Shown piece by piece: positions 9,602 through 20,282 of a stretch of 64,000 nt of DNA (position 1 is its first letter; every line of letters begins with the position of its first letter). The notes beneath the pieces were generated by a model. The model ran no database searches and was not told where the DNA came from. It saw nothing but the letters and a program-made list of their open reading frames with translations. The DNA lies in NCBI GenBank assembly GCA_963377175.1, contig CAUJNA010000846.1:854104-918103 (forward strand), in the 5' to 3' direction. Made by a program: the position numbers and the translations under genes. Source of the DNA: Effrenium voratum (taxonomy: Eukaryota; Sar; Dinophyceae; Suessiales; Symbiodiniaceae).

Positions 9602-10213
9602 GCTTCAGGATGTGGAAAAGACACGTCAATGGGAAAACGGGCAACCAAGTGCTCGCTCATCATATGGAAACGTCAAACGCAAAGGATCCCGGAGTGCCCT
9701 ACCAAATCTGGAAGTGCACCAACTCCTTGTGGAAGACGGTGACAATTTGGGTGTGTGTTTTTTTTTAAGTGGACCCCCCAAAAGGTCGGGTTTCCTTTTG
9801 GTGTCCCTTTAAAGCCACAAAAAAGGGGTACCATAAAAGAAAGATAGGGGTGATCTAAAATTCGATCATCCACTGTTGGAGGTCGGGGACAACCCAACCG
9901 GCAAAAAGGGCACAAACCTGCTTTTGCCCATTGCCTGAAACAGGTAGACCCCACAACAAAAGAGGAAACCTGCGCAAAATTGGAATTCTCGCCCCAGAAA
10001 GGCTGATGAGTGCAGCACAAACACGACTGGTAAGGCCATTTAGTTCGCGCCGGGTACATAGCCACCCGCGCGTTTTTTTGCACGTTGGCGGCTTGAGTGC
10101 TTGAAATCTCAGGCAGTTCGAGAAAGACGCCTTTTTTTAGGTTTCTGAAGGTCCCGGCAACTAAACTATTTCAGAGTAAAACGGCGCAGTTTTGGTGGTA
10201 CAAGTCAGTATAC

Positions 10214-12590
10214 ATGACAGTGAGACGATGTTTGGGTTGTCAAAAGCCGGGGCGCCGGCTGGAGACATGTCCTAGCCCAGCGGGACGTGAAATCCGCCGC
10301 CTTCGTGGACTGGTGCGCGGTGGGACCAAGAAGAAGTCCGGGGAGTCAGCGCGCCACTGGGCAAGTAGGTTTGACAAGTCGCATGTGACTTGCTTTTCTT
10401 GTTCCGGTTCTGTTGCTACCCGTGCATTGTGGTTTGCACGATTGATTCATTTGGCACTGAGGTGAAAGAAGGCACCGAAAGAAAGGAGCACACAGAGCAG
10501 AAGCATCTAGAAAGTACACAAAGCACGCGACCAAGCAAGCGGCTGAAGAGAAACGAGAGCAGGTGAAAGTTCCAGAGAAAGCCATGAACCAGGCTGTGCA
10601 CCAGGCAGTGCCTTGTCTGAAAAAAGCCTGGAAGCTGCTTCTGAAGCTTCGCTTTGTCCAGAAGCCGAAGAAGTGCTTGGTTTGTGGAGCGGGCAGTTGC
10701 ACGGCAAGTTCAGAAAGGAATCAAGAAGAAGCAAGTTCGAAGGGTGCTATCTGTCCGGTGCAAATCCAGGGCGTGTCGCAGCCACAACAACTGCGTGCGC
10801 TATGGAGCGTTCCGAGGTCTCCGGATGAGCACCTCTGAGCTCCTCCGAGCTTTGCATGCGTACAGTGTGGCCCCACAAGCGAGAGTTCCTTGCGCACGTC
10901 AGCTGGAAAGGTCCACTGGTCTCGGGCGCAAGCAGTTGGAGCATGTGGTGAGCACAGTGAGGGCCCAGGAGTCCGCAGCTGGGCAGGCAAGCTCTCAGCG
11001 GCAGGTGCTGCATGGAGATCTGGAAGGGGATGGGTGCTGCCTGAGACGCTGGTCATTTTTGCACATTCTTTTGCTTGGTCCACTTGTCTGTTCATATGTT
11101 TGTTTGAACCGGCGCAGAAGACTTGAAGAAGGTGGAATAGGTCGCAAATGGGTGTGGGTCAATATTCTGGTGTGGAACGTTCCGCGGTGACGCGGACGTC
11201 TGGAACGAGTCAGTTACGCAAGGTTGGTTGTTCCGGACCTCTGGGAAGACATGTGGGGGAGTCCTCAAGCACACGTTCATTTAGTGTAAGATGGATAGAT
11301 GGATGAATAAATGGTAGATGGATGGATGAAGCGACCAGGGGCGCTCGGCCTTACGATACGGCACCTCCTTGAAGGCTTCTTGGGCGGCATGGCGGGCCGC
11401 GTAAGAAGCGCAGCTACTTACATGGGGGCATGTGTGTGCGCGTGTGGACTTGGTGGCAAATTGCTCCGCTGCGTCTGGAACACGTCTGGAACGGGTCTGG
11501 AACGGGGTCTGGAACGGTTACGCGAGTGGAAGCAGCATGTAAACATGGTCGTTTCAACATTGTGACGACCGAGAGCGGTATCGAACCGTTACCGTATCAT
11601 ATCGCACAGATTGCGGCGGGGTTGACCCTTAACATTGACAGGCCGTTCCAAAAACACATCTGTTAATAGGACCGCTGCCCAATTCCATCCAAGTCCCAAT
11701 GATTACAAGCCACGCAGCCCTGACCACCAAAGCTCGACAAGCAAAACCCATCGTTAGCACCTCAAGCTTCTCTCGAACACCAGCTTTAACGCGTAGTACT
11801 TGGCAAACAAGGGGGTAGTCAATAACCTACCAAATCACCTGACCGTCTGAATCAATGCTCTAAACTAGACATAACTATATAAACTGTTCCGGACCTTGTA
11901 AATTGACTCGCAGCCAAATCATGCCCCGAAGATTCTCCCGACATAAACGTATTTTCAGATCCAGCCATATGTTGTGCCTTTCCAGACAATTCTCCACAGT
12001 CAGAGTCAGGAAGCACTTACGTCAGTGCACGCAATGTGCACTTTGTTGCGGAGATTGCCAAGTTGCAGGCCAAGAGCAGAGCGCTGCGGAAGGAGAAGGT
12101 GTTCCGAGTCCATGTGAGAGTGCTTGGCGTGACCTTGTCACTTTTGCCTCCTTCTGTGACGGCCAAGACAGCAGTGCCACCATGCGAGTCCATCGAGGAC
12201 ATCTGTGGCTCGCACCTTTTGTCTCAGATAAACAAAAGGCAGGGCTCTGTGCTTTTCACGGATGGAGCGTCTTCATGGCCTTCATCCCTTGGGCGCAGCA
12301 AGCTCCTGCGTGTCAAACATGCGGAAGTGGTACATGGCAAGAAGGAATACACACGTGCTGTGCAGACAGGTCGCAAGCACAGTGGCATAGCAGGCACCAT
12401 GTCCATAGATTCCAGATGGCGACATTTGCAACAGTTTGTGCCATCTTCGGTGAGCACGAAGTGCAACGGCGCTGTCAACCCAGCCTTGGCAGAGCCTGCC
12501 AAGGCTGAGCTGGTGCTGGCTGTGGCGCCACAACTTGCAGCAGAGGCTGTCCTTTTTGGCCGAGATTGGCCACCTGTTCAAGGCACATAG
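10214..12590 (+). pseudogene. Merlin/ISXO2-type DDE transposase remnant, interrupted
   Basis: The N-terminal part has a Cys-rich stretch (RRCLGCQKPGRRLETCPS, near 10225), a basic segment, a broken CLVCG motif near 10676, and VRCKSRACRSHNNCVRYGAF, a zinc-binding-like region ahead of the core. The catalytic core shows three acidic positions: GDLEGDG (Asp at 11017 and 11029), LFTDGASSW (Asp codon 12261) and GTMSIDSRWRHLQQFVP (Asp codon 12408). A C-terminal WRHN motif lies at 12523-12534 in a shifted frame. This order, with H-x-KKEYTR between the second and third motifs, matches the Merlin/ISXO2-like transposases common in dinoflagellates. Two frame changes near 10660-10740, one near 12490 and possibly one near 10370-10460 show decay. 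The two halves meet in frame across 11052-12025. It is probably inactive. Terminal inverted repeats were not found. Confidence 0.7.
11052..12025 (+). other. Candidate intron (GT-AG) inside the transposase remnant
   Basis: The frame reading LEGDGCCLRR stops making sense after CTGAGACGCTG, and the homology resumes at TGCACGCAATGTGCAC (ARNVHFVAEIAKL). Splicing GT at 11052-11053 to AG at 12024-12025 joins the frames exactly. The interval has its own oddities: a GATGGATGGATGAA-type microsatellite at 11291-11330 and a TCTGGAACGGG minisatellite at 11473-11520. It could equally be an insertion. Confidence 0.45.
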
Positions 12591-12760
12591 AGTGCAGCAG
12601 GGGCCATGACCGGATCTTTTGTGCTGTGGAGAATACGAAATCTTGAACGGCGAGGAGTGTCAAAAAAAGAGTTGCACACAGATTGTTTGTGCAGAAACCT
12701 TGTATCTCTGGCAGCACGGGCTGGCTTTGTGCGGTGCTTTCAAATCTTATCTATCACAGC

Positions 12761-13276
12761 ATGGCGTTGCGCATCAGTTCCGATCTGATCCTGTATCATG
12801 TGGCAGCACTGGCCGCCGCCTTCAACGAGACCTACCGCGGACAGGCTCAGCAAGATCACGTGATGCATTCGACCTTGGAGGAAGAGTTGAGGCAGCCATT
12901 GGTCCAGCTTTTCAGGCTTCTGTGCTCGAGCAAAGATGATGGACCTGTTCTGCTGGCGGTGGCGATTCACAGCCTGACATCGCTTCGTGAAGCCTACCCC
13001 AGCTTAGGTTTGTCCGTGAGTTGGGCGGATTTGCCTTTACCCACATCGCAGATATCGTGGAGCTTCTCTGAGCGTCTGCAGTTCGAGTTTGGGGAAGACC
13101 ATGCCCGCGCGGCCCGGCAACTGCGGATCAGCCTGACGGGCGCAGCGAGCGTTCTCCGCTACATGCGCCTTGGATTGCATTTGCAGCTCAGGGTTCCGGG
13201 TGGCTTGGCTACGGATTTTCACATCACGTCGTGGCTGTTTGCAAGTTTGTCGCCGTGGTTTGCGAGCGGTTCCTAG
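12761..13276 (+). CDS. Unrecognised coding-like segment, 171 residues
   Basis: From the ATG at 12761 the frame is open to a stop at 13274-13276 and reads as a soluble, helix-rich protein (MALRISSDLILYHVAALA, LEEELRQPLVQLFRLLCS, AVAIHSLTSLREAYPSLG). Codons favour G or C in third position, unlike the repeats around it. I do not recognise the family. It begins about 170 bp after the transposase core, so it could be part of the same mobile element, a neighbouring gene exon, or a decayed gene. No start context or splice site fixes its true ends. Confidence 0.35.
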   Translation: MALRISSDLILYHVAALAAAFNETYRGQAQQDHVMHSTLEEELRQPLVQLFRLLCSSKDDGPVLLAVAIHSLTSLREAYPSLGLSVSWADLPLPTSQISWSFSERLQFEFGEDHARAARQLRISLTGAASVLRYMRLGLHLQLRVPGGLATDFHITSWLFASLSPWFASGS

Positions 13277-13619
13277 TGGCATCTGCAGAGGCCACACCTT
13301 TTTCGCTGTCGGACTTCCTGGGAAACGCTCACGGAGGACTTGCAAGCGGTTCTTTGCAACGCGATCATGGGGCTAACGGAACATGAGTGCCGGTATGCTT
13401 CAGCAATGCAGCACGAAGTAGCATGAGTTGCGGCTAGGCTTGTCTCTACATAGGTGCGCTTCACAGCACGCGTGAAAACACTTCGTTCGAGCAATCACTG
13501 AATGAGTAGCTTTTCCACGGAAGACCAAAAAACCCTAAAGCATCAGAAAGCCCGTTGTCAACCAATAGCCCTAAGACCCTGCACTAACCCCCAAACCCCA
13601 AACGCGACCCACTCCTGCC

Positions 13620-14560
13620 ATGGCCACTGCCCCGCGCAAACGCGCTTTGGAGCACGTCCTGCCTGTGCCGGATTCGCCTGAGATTGCCGAAATGCTCCTG
13701 GTTTTGCATCCCCGTGTCTTTGCTGTGTATTCGCATGTTCTATATGTCTTGGGTGTCCGCCCAATGGACAACCAGGCTCGGAGGCTTCCCAATGCTTGTC
13801 TCCGATGAAGACTGCCAGAACACGCCGGGCAGCAGCAGTCAAGACAAGCCGGTGTGAGCCAAGAGATGGAAGCGCGCAGTGCTCAGCCCTCCCCCAAACA
13901 GTTTTGTGGAGATGCCTCTGCCGTGGGACGCAGATGATCCCGACCAAAAGATGCTTCCCATGTTTTGGCAGCTATACTTGACGGAGAAGAAAGAGAAGGA
14001 GATGGGCCTGCGTGATGGCACGAGATCAGAAATTCCACCTGCCTACATCCAGTTGTTTGAGGGCAAAGGGTTCGAGTGGACGACCGCTCGAGCGCAAGCT
14101 TTGATGGAGAGCTTGCGCGCAAAGCGCTGGTCCACTGAAACGGGCCCTTTTGGCATACTTGCTTGCTTGCTTCGCACTGCAACCGGGACGCAGAATCAGA
14201 AGCTGAGACCATCGACCCAGTGGAAGAAGACACGAGATCCAGTCTGAGTAGCAGTTTATCGCCGGCTGCAAGAGCAGACGTGCTTGTGCAGAGGCAAGCT
14301 CGAAAGAGCACAGAGACCAAGTATGGCCGATGCCCCAAGCACGGAGTCCCACGAAAACCGTGGGTCTTTCTTTCGGGAAAGAACGGCGGCCGATGTGCGT
14401 CATTATGTCCACTTTTTTTGATCGTGACGCAGGCAATCGACATGCGTGCTGGCATTGGATCATTCATCCAGACTCAAAGATCTCAAGGACTTCCCAAAAG
14501 CCTTGAAAGAGCAATTTCACGGCTTGCAAGCCAGACTGCGGCGGGGCGGTCAGCCTCGAT
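13620..14560 (+). pseudogene. Frame-broken coding-like region, possible zinc-binding stretch
   Basis: Three coding-like stretches in different frames follow each other. At 13620 there is RKRALEHVLPVPDSPEIAEM. At 13905-14180 there is PWDADDPDQKMLPMFWQLYL followed by AYIQLFEGKGFEWTTARAQA. At 14175-14400 there is ESEAETIDPVEEDTRSS, then YGRCPKHGVPRKPWVFLSGK and NGGRCASLC. The last piece, with Cys-Pro-Lys-His and later Cys residues near a Gly-Arg, loosely resembles a GRF-type zinc finger, but the match is weak. A further stretch, LKDLKDFPKALKEQFHGLQA, lies at about 14475-14535. The frame changes suggest decay or missed introns. No function is assigned. Confidence 0.3.
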
Positions 14561-14851
14561 GAAACAGGTGCGCTGGCGGAGACTTGGTGGGGGTCGCAGC
14601 CGCTCGGATGTGTTGACGGGGGTAAAAACCGTTTCGACTTGCGGGTGGGTAAATACTCGGTACCATTTAGTTTGGCAGCTAGGGTTGGAGACCAAAGGGA
14701 CCCCCGCCCCCCCATTTTCCCCAAACAACAACTGTACCCTTAGTGGGAAACCAAAGGGGAACCATTGTTCGGACAACCATGACATGGGAGTTTGGGTACC
14801 TAAGACATCGACCCCAAGACGAGATAGTCGTAGAGAAAATCCGCTTTGCTC

Positions 14852-14884
<33 letters not shown>
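14852..14884. repeat. TC dinucleotide microsatellite
   Basis: An uninterrupted run of about 16 TC units, flanked by GCTTTGCTCG and TTGGAGCCGG. Confidence 0.95.
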
Positions 14885-14886
<2 letters not shown>

Positions 14887-15023
14887 GAGCCGGCGCCGAG
14901 CGCTGAGCGAACCACCCACTACCAAAAAGAACGTGGGGCTGAATCTTAACCCCCCCCCGGCTGTTGCTTCCGTACAAACCCCGTGGGCACCTGTGTTCAT
15001 GCTGGCCAAACTGCTACTCATGG

Positions 15024-15141
15024 GCGAAATCCATTCGACCCTGGAATGATATGACTCCCCAACGTTAATACCAACAAACCTTTTGGTTCATTCCCACGGT
15101 TTCTGAACGGTGAGAAATGGATTTCGCAACCATCCACGGTA
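15024..15141 (+). repeat. Family B element, degenerate
   Basis: A recognisable left part GGGCGAAATCCATTCG and a well-kept right end GATTTCGCAACCATCCACGG. The interior has lost most family features. Confidence 0.55.
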
Positions 15142-15671
15142 TAATTCACAAACCGAAAAGGGTTTTCCCAGCATAGAACCATCATGGGGTGTTCGTTCGG
15201 GTTTTACCCCCCAATCGGTGTCAGCTGGTCAGCCAAGAAACGCATGAGAACAAATAGGTGTGTCTGTTCTTGAGGGCGCCCCTCGTTGTTGCGATTTTAA
15301 AGGGTAACCAAAAGGACAACCACAAGAAAAAGGGACAGACACGCGCGCGCACACACAACAAAACATCCACGGCAAGTCCCCTTTCACCGTCCCAGTTTTT
15401 ACAGGGACCTTGGGATCCCGTTTCGCCCAGTGTCTCACTATGGCGGGAAATCAGTAGTCCATCTGATCCCCTGCTCAGCGTTTCGCTTGTGCCTGAAGAC
15501 TTGACTGCCTTTCTCTGAACTCTGGGACCTTGCCTAGAGACTGCACTGGGCATCTTCTGCTGGACATTGGACCTGGGTTAAGATTCGTTGAAACCCAACC
15601 ACCAAATTCCCAAACCTCAAAGCTACCGCGATGGCCGGGAAGCACCAAGCTTAGTTGGTCCTGGTTGGATC

Positions 15672-15810
15672 TCTTGCTTGACGTTGGGTTTGGGGAGCAA
15701 AAATCGAATTTCAGCAGTTAAGTGGTTGGATCTCAACCACTCAACCACCATAAGATCCAAAAAATGGGAAGAAAACATGCGTCCCAAGAACAACCATGAA
15801 AACCGTACAC
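15672..15810 (+). repeat. Family E element
   Basis: CTTGACGTTGGGTTTGGGGA, the hairpin AAGTGGTTGG...CAACCACT, and the right end CCAAGAACAACCATGAAAAC. The following ACACAAATGGTGAACCCAGA continues into a family F stretch as at 8850, so the E-F junction itself is repeated. Confidence 0.7.
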
Positions 15811-16780
15811 AAATGGTGAACCCAGATTCAGGTTAAGAATTGGAAAGGCGGATATCCGCAACTGTTTCCCAAGAACCCTGCAGCTCCAGTGGGTTTGGAG
15901 TTGAAGCCCTTGGGTTCTTTTGCGGCGGGCGGGCTCCCTCGCCTGCCTCACTCTCCAAACCCGCGGGCTGGAAGCTGAGAAACTTGCCGCCAAGGCACAG
16001 GTCTCGAATCTCCGGGGGGTTCCGGGAAAGAAAAATCGGCTGACTTTCTGGGCAGAAAAAAATCTCACTTGCTGAGTGGATGGCCCAAAAAAAGTCCGAA
16101 CTTTTTATTTACCACTAGAATGGTCTTCCCAAAAAGTTTAAAGTTCATGAACTGAGGAAGTGAGAAAAAGCAGAGGAGATGGGCGGCTTGGCGCTTGAGA
16201 CGTCTACAAATCGATGCTCAGAGTTCGAAGGATGTGTTTGTGGAAGAAAATCGTCCTCGAATATTCATATCAGCGCCCAGGTTGTCACAGGATGTGGAGA
16301 TCAAAGCCAGGTGTCCATGGGTTTTGTTCCACTCTAGACTCTTTACAATCATCGTTGCTTCTGAAAATTCAGTGTTCTGAATTGAATGGATCCACACCTG
16401 TAAGTCAGTTTGTTTTTGGCGTTCTAGTTCAAAACGCGAAAGGAACCCCAAGAAAGGTTGCATAAGCAAACACCCATGGTCCCCTTTGAAGGAAACCAAA
16501 AGGAGGTTCTTTAAAAAGGGCGTGGCCCAACCCTGGACTTATTTTCCTGCGATTGTGCCGAATGCGCCGAATCACCTGCGCCCCTCCCCCCCAAAAAACA
16601 AAAACCAAAACGAAAGACACCACCAGCTGCATGGATCCGGGGTCGATGCCGGCGAGTCGCCGCCAAAGTCCGCAGCAAGACGACCAACAGCCCGCCGCAA
16701 GCGCCCAGCCACAAGGTGCCCAGGCACACGCCCAGCCTCAGCCCCGGGACCGGATCCTTTTTTTTTGGTTTCTTTTTTTC

Positions 16781-16921
16781 AACAATAATCCTTCAAATAC
16801 ACCTTGGCCCGTTTTTTTTTATATATTTTTTTTCCCGACAGTTATTCTTCAAATACACCTTGGCCCGTTTTTTTGTTTGGTTTTTTTTTCCGACAATTAT
16901 TCTTCAAATACACCTTGGCCC

Positions 16922-16954
<33 letters not shown>

Positions 16955-16996
16955 CCGACAATTATTCTTCAAATACACCTTGGCCCGTTTTTTTCT
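16781..16996 (+). repeat. Four tandem units with T-tracts
   Basis: CTTCAAATACACCTTGGCCC occurs at 16791, 16847, 16902 and 16967, each followed by GTTTTT tracts of different length and then CCGACAATTATT. Spacing is 56, 55 and 65 bp, and the T-tract accounts for the variation. Confidence 0.9.
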
Positions 16997-17101
16997 GGGG
17001 ACAAGAACTTCAAATATACGTTGCTTCAGCTGCACATGTGTGTGTGTGTGTTTTTGTTTCAAGGAGGGACTCACCTTATCCTGGGGCAGCACCTTACCGC
17101 T

Positions 17102-17229
17102 AGTAATTTGGGGCCTGTGGTTTGAATCGACCTTGGATACCTTCTCAATGTTTCAACTGGAAGGGGGCAAATCCAACCGCTTCCAATCCAAACAAACAAC
17201 CCAAGGGAAAAAGGGCAACCAAGTGTTTG
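17102..17229 (+). repeat. Dispersed repeat, partner of 9483-9601
   Basis: GTAATTTGGGGCCTGTGGTT, ATACCTTCTCAATGTTTCAA and GGGCAACCAAGTGTTTG match the 9.5-kb copy in order and spacing. Confidence 0.75.
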
Positions 17230-17255
17230 TTCATGGCAACCAAGTGTTTGTTCAT

Positions 17256-17378
17256 CATCTGGCCATGGGTCAAAATCCAAATCGCACCCCCAGTGAACAT
17301 CCCAATCCAACCACTAAACTCGCTTCTAAAATGGGTGGTGCACCTACCCCAAAATGGTATTGGTTTTGACCCACAGCC
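17256..17378 (+). repeat. Family D inverted-repeat element
   Basis: Left end TGGCCATGGGTCAAAATCC and right end GGTTTTGACCCACAGCCA are inverted repeats. AGTGAACATCCCAATCCAAC and AAAATGGGTGGTG lie between. Confidence 0.85.
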
Positions 17379-17644
17379 ACATCGCTTCAGCTGCACATGG
17401 TGTGTGTGTGTGTGTGGGTTTAAGGAGGGACTCCACATGTTTTTGTCTTTTTGCTTTTCAAAAACAAAAAACAGTTGTTGGGGGTATCCTCTTGATTTTC
17501 CTTCTAAAAAGAAACCGTTATGGGGGGTATCCTGTTGAAAATGCTCTTCACACCCCAAGTCCCAACCAACCCAAACGGACTCACTGCCAACTCTTGGGCT
17601 CCGAGCTCGACTCTTCGTTTAGGTCTGGGCAAGGGGAAAAAAAT

Positions 17645-17895
17645 AATGTTGACCCAGGATTGATACCCGCTTTTTTCAGCTGGTATTTTTGGGGAAACCT
17701 GGTTAAAAACCTTCTTAGTAGAGGGTCGACATGATACCCTGAAAAGAGGGTCATGTTGACCCGCGATCTAAGTAGAACCCGTCCCATTATTAGGGGGGCG
17801 AACACCCTCCAAAAGTGGTCTGAATCCAACCACTACAAGGAATTGGACACCCCCCGATCAAAATCAACCAGGGGTTTATTTATCCGGGGTTAACA
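17645..17895 (+). repeat. Family N element, long form
   Basis: Begins AATGTTGACCCAGGATTGAT and ends ATCCGGGGTTAACATTA, giving inverted ends of about 20 bp. Inside are GTCGACATGATACCC and GGTCATGTTGACCC, hinting that one copy inserted into another. CCAAAAGTGGTCTGAATCC is shared with the copy at 24916. Confidence 0.7.
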
Positions 17896-18560
17896 TTACC
17901 AATGGCCTTGTCTTTCTTCTGCTATCCTCTTTTGGTCGGTTTGAAGTGGAAGCCAAAAGGACGCAGAGGCCATTTTTGGGGGTCGCGTTTGAGACAAGCC
18001 CAAAGAAGACTGCGCCAACAAACGACAAGGAACAGGGTTGCGGGAAGGCCTAACGGTGATACTCATGGACAGCGAATTCCTTGGTAGAGGGAACCGACCC
18101 CTTCCAAAGAATGAGCGCCCCCGATCCTTCCGCGTATTTCCCAACAAACGCCCGTTGTGCATTCCCGCAAGTGGGATGCCCTCCTTCCCGCGAGTGGGAA
18201 CATCTTTGGGGAAAAAATTGAAGGAGGCCATGCTTCGGGAAATAGAAGGACACCGCCAAAAGAAGGCTCCATGTGTCTTCCTAAGACATGTTGTGTAGGG
18301 AATTGCGGCTAGACGCCAGCATCTGACCAGTTGCTGCATGCCATGCTAGACGACCTCCAATATCGGTTAATGATATTGGTGCTTTTGTCGAGGGTGCCTT
18401 TTTTGGAGCTGTTCAAATTGAAACCGAAAGGAACACCACCATCTTGGGCGTCCGAATCCTGAGAAAACACACACACCCTTATGCTGGCCATCGTCGTCTT
18501 GTCGAGGTTTTGGGCATGGTTCCCGTACCAGCATTTGCTTCATTCCCTGGGAAAACAACA

Positions 18561-18676
18561 TACTGTGGATGGACAAAATCATGCACCACCTAAGAAACCC
18601 TGGAAAGATATGATCCCCTGCAAATACCAACTTCCCATGGTTTTAAAGTGCTGCAAGATTTCGTCCATCCACAGTA
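18561..18676 (+). repeat. Family B element
   Basis: TACTGTGGATGGACAAAATC at the left, CGTCCATCCACAGTA at the right, and GCACCACCTAAGAAACCCTG internally. Confidence 0.8.
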
Positions 18677-18880
18677 TTTCCAGTACAGTAGTGATAGACT
18701 ATCTTTGAACCAAACAGGAGAAAATTCAGTCTTCAGCAAGTGGCAGTTTACCAGCAACCCCTACTTTGATTGTCACCATGCCCCTTCTTCAGAGCTTGAT
18801 GTCCAAGAACCCGTAGTTGGTTTGAGGATGTCAACCAGATCTTGTGATGTTGACCCTGGATGAAAAAAACCCGGCTTATT

Positions 18881-19607
18881 AATACCCCGAGAGTCATAGC
18901 AAGCTCTGGAGTAAAGGTCTCGGGAAAACCCCCACAGCTCTCCTTCGGTTGGAAAAAATGGCAGCTTGGTTCCCGGAGGGCATCCGGTTCCGTAGGTGGT
19001 TGGGTGAATGGTTCTGTGGTGGCAAGCCCAGCCATCCGGCTCCTTAGCCTTTTGGATCTTGTTAGTGTTTAGTGGTAGTTTCCGAATTTAACCCGCGAAA
19101 AGTTGTCAACTTTCGGCGGGGGAGCCGAGGGCAGACCAGCTTCGTGGTGGGGCTCTTCATTTCACCCGCTAGAAGTGAACACCTTTTAGCAGGGGATCTG
19201 GGAACAGCCCAGTAAGTTTCATTTGCCCAGATGATCCGGTGAAACTGAGTATGGGAGATTCTGAGAATTACATTTGCCCCAGGTCAAAGAATTCAACTAA
19301 AAAAGACCCCCCAAAAAACAGGGGGGCCCTGAACCAGCTTTGGTGTTTGAGGACCCCGCTTCTTGGGCTCCTTCGGTCATTTGCAGGGAGCTCCTTCCAT
19401 GGTTACCTTGGTGTACTCAAAACATGGAACCCTCTGCGTGTTGTTCAGTCCCCCTACTCCAAATACCGATCGCTTTTCTTAGTTAGTATGATTTGTCGAC
19501 CCTCTACTAAAAAAGGAGGTATTTACCTTGGAAAGCCGATCAGTTTTCCCAAACATACCCTGAACAAAGCGGGTGTTTGGAGCAGGGGGTAGTCATTTCC
19601 TGTTTTT
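18881..19607 (+). repeat. Left arm of a 0.7-kb inverted duplication
   Basis: From CCCCGAGAGTCATAGCAAGC through TCATTTGCCCAGATGATCCG, ATTTGCCCCAGGTCAAAGAA and TTACCTTGGAAAGCCGATCA to GGGGTAGTCATTTC. The same sequence appears reversed at 22153-22817. This arm keeps about 70 bp (around 18915-18985) that the other arm lacks. A family G segment (AGCCCAGCCATCCGGCTCC) lies inside both arms. Confidence 0.85.
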
Positions 19608-19984
19608 CTATTCATCATTTTTGGAAGGGAACAAGGGAACACCCCCATATTAATAAACAGGGGTTTATTGATCCGGGGTCAACATTAGAGGGTAAACGTG
19701 AAACTGCCAATGATGACCATCCCCAAGACCCATTTATCGAGGTCTCGCAAGACCATGGCATGCAGCCGCGGACAATTTTTGATGCATCTCCCAGCCTCGG
19801 GATTTGGGTCGATATCCCGATGGAGTTTGGAGTGTTCAGTACAGATCGACCGTTGGTGGCAACTCTGAAAAATCATGGCCACAAAAACAAAACACACACA
19901 AACAAACAAAATGAGGGTTTCTCACAGTAGGAGTCCCTTCGAATGGCAAGGGCGGCAAGGGTTTCCTTTTGGGCTCCAAAAAAA

Positions 19985-20090
19985 GACACGGCAGCTCGGC
20001 AAGCAGCCAGTGCACGTTGGCCCTCACCACGGCGGCCGCACGCCGCCAAGGGCCCCGAGTTGACAGCACTCTGAGAAGTGTCAAGGCGGC
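19985..20090 (-). CDS. Candidate minus-strand exon
   Basis: A GC-rich island in repeat DNA. On the minus strand TTTGTTTCAG precedes a frame reading AALTLLRVLSTRGPWRRAAA and VVRANVHWLLAELP, a helix-like sequence that could suit a tetratricopeptide or pentatricopeptide type protein but is not assignable. Possible GT sites lie inside and after it. It shares strand and codon style with the islands further right. Confidence 0.35.
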
Positions 20091-20097
20091 CTGAAAC

Positions 20098-20282
20098 AAA
20101 TGGCCGTGGGTCAACGCCAATGGTACCAGGGGAGGGGAGGGGAGGGGAGGGGAGGGGAGGGGGGGGGAGGGGAGGGGAGGGGAATTCACCACCCATTTTA
20201 GAACCTGTTTTCGTGGGGATTGGGATGTTCACTGGCGTTACGGGGTTTTGACCCATAGCCAAATCACTCGTGTCCCAAGCGC
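20098..20282 (-). repeat. Family D element enlarged by a GGGGA microsatellite
   Basis: In reverse orientation, TGGCCGTGGGTCAACGCC is at the left and GGTTTTGACCCATAGCCA at the right, with GAATTCACCACCCATTTTAG between. A GGGGA tract at about 20129-20180 has expanded within the element. Confidence 0.75.

Larger units (their letters stand above)
8108..10213. other. Intergenic stretch between the LRR gene and the transposase remnant
   Basis: Holds a worn family C copy, a family E copy, a partial family F stretch (8860-8965), the LRR 5'-end relic, a diverged family D copy and a segment repeated at 17.1 kb. No intact gene is visible. A CTTTAAAGCCACAAAAAAGG-type motif near 9810 belongs to a widely scattered short repeat. 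Confidence 0.6.
14665..18880. other. Repeat-dominated stretch
   Basis: No gene is recognised. It contains a TC tract, degenerate family B and E copies, a T-rich tandem block, a repeat paired with 9.5 kb, family D, N and B elements, and two GC-rich patches (15893-16030 and 16627-16757). Those patches are open on both strands; the second reads minus-strand as hydrophobic LGVCLGTLWLGACGGLLVVL and plus-strand as a Gln/Ala-rich segment, so its meaning is unresolved. Confidence 0.55.
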
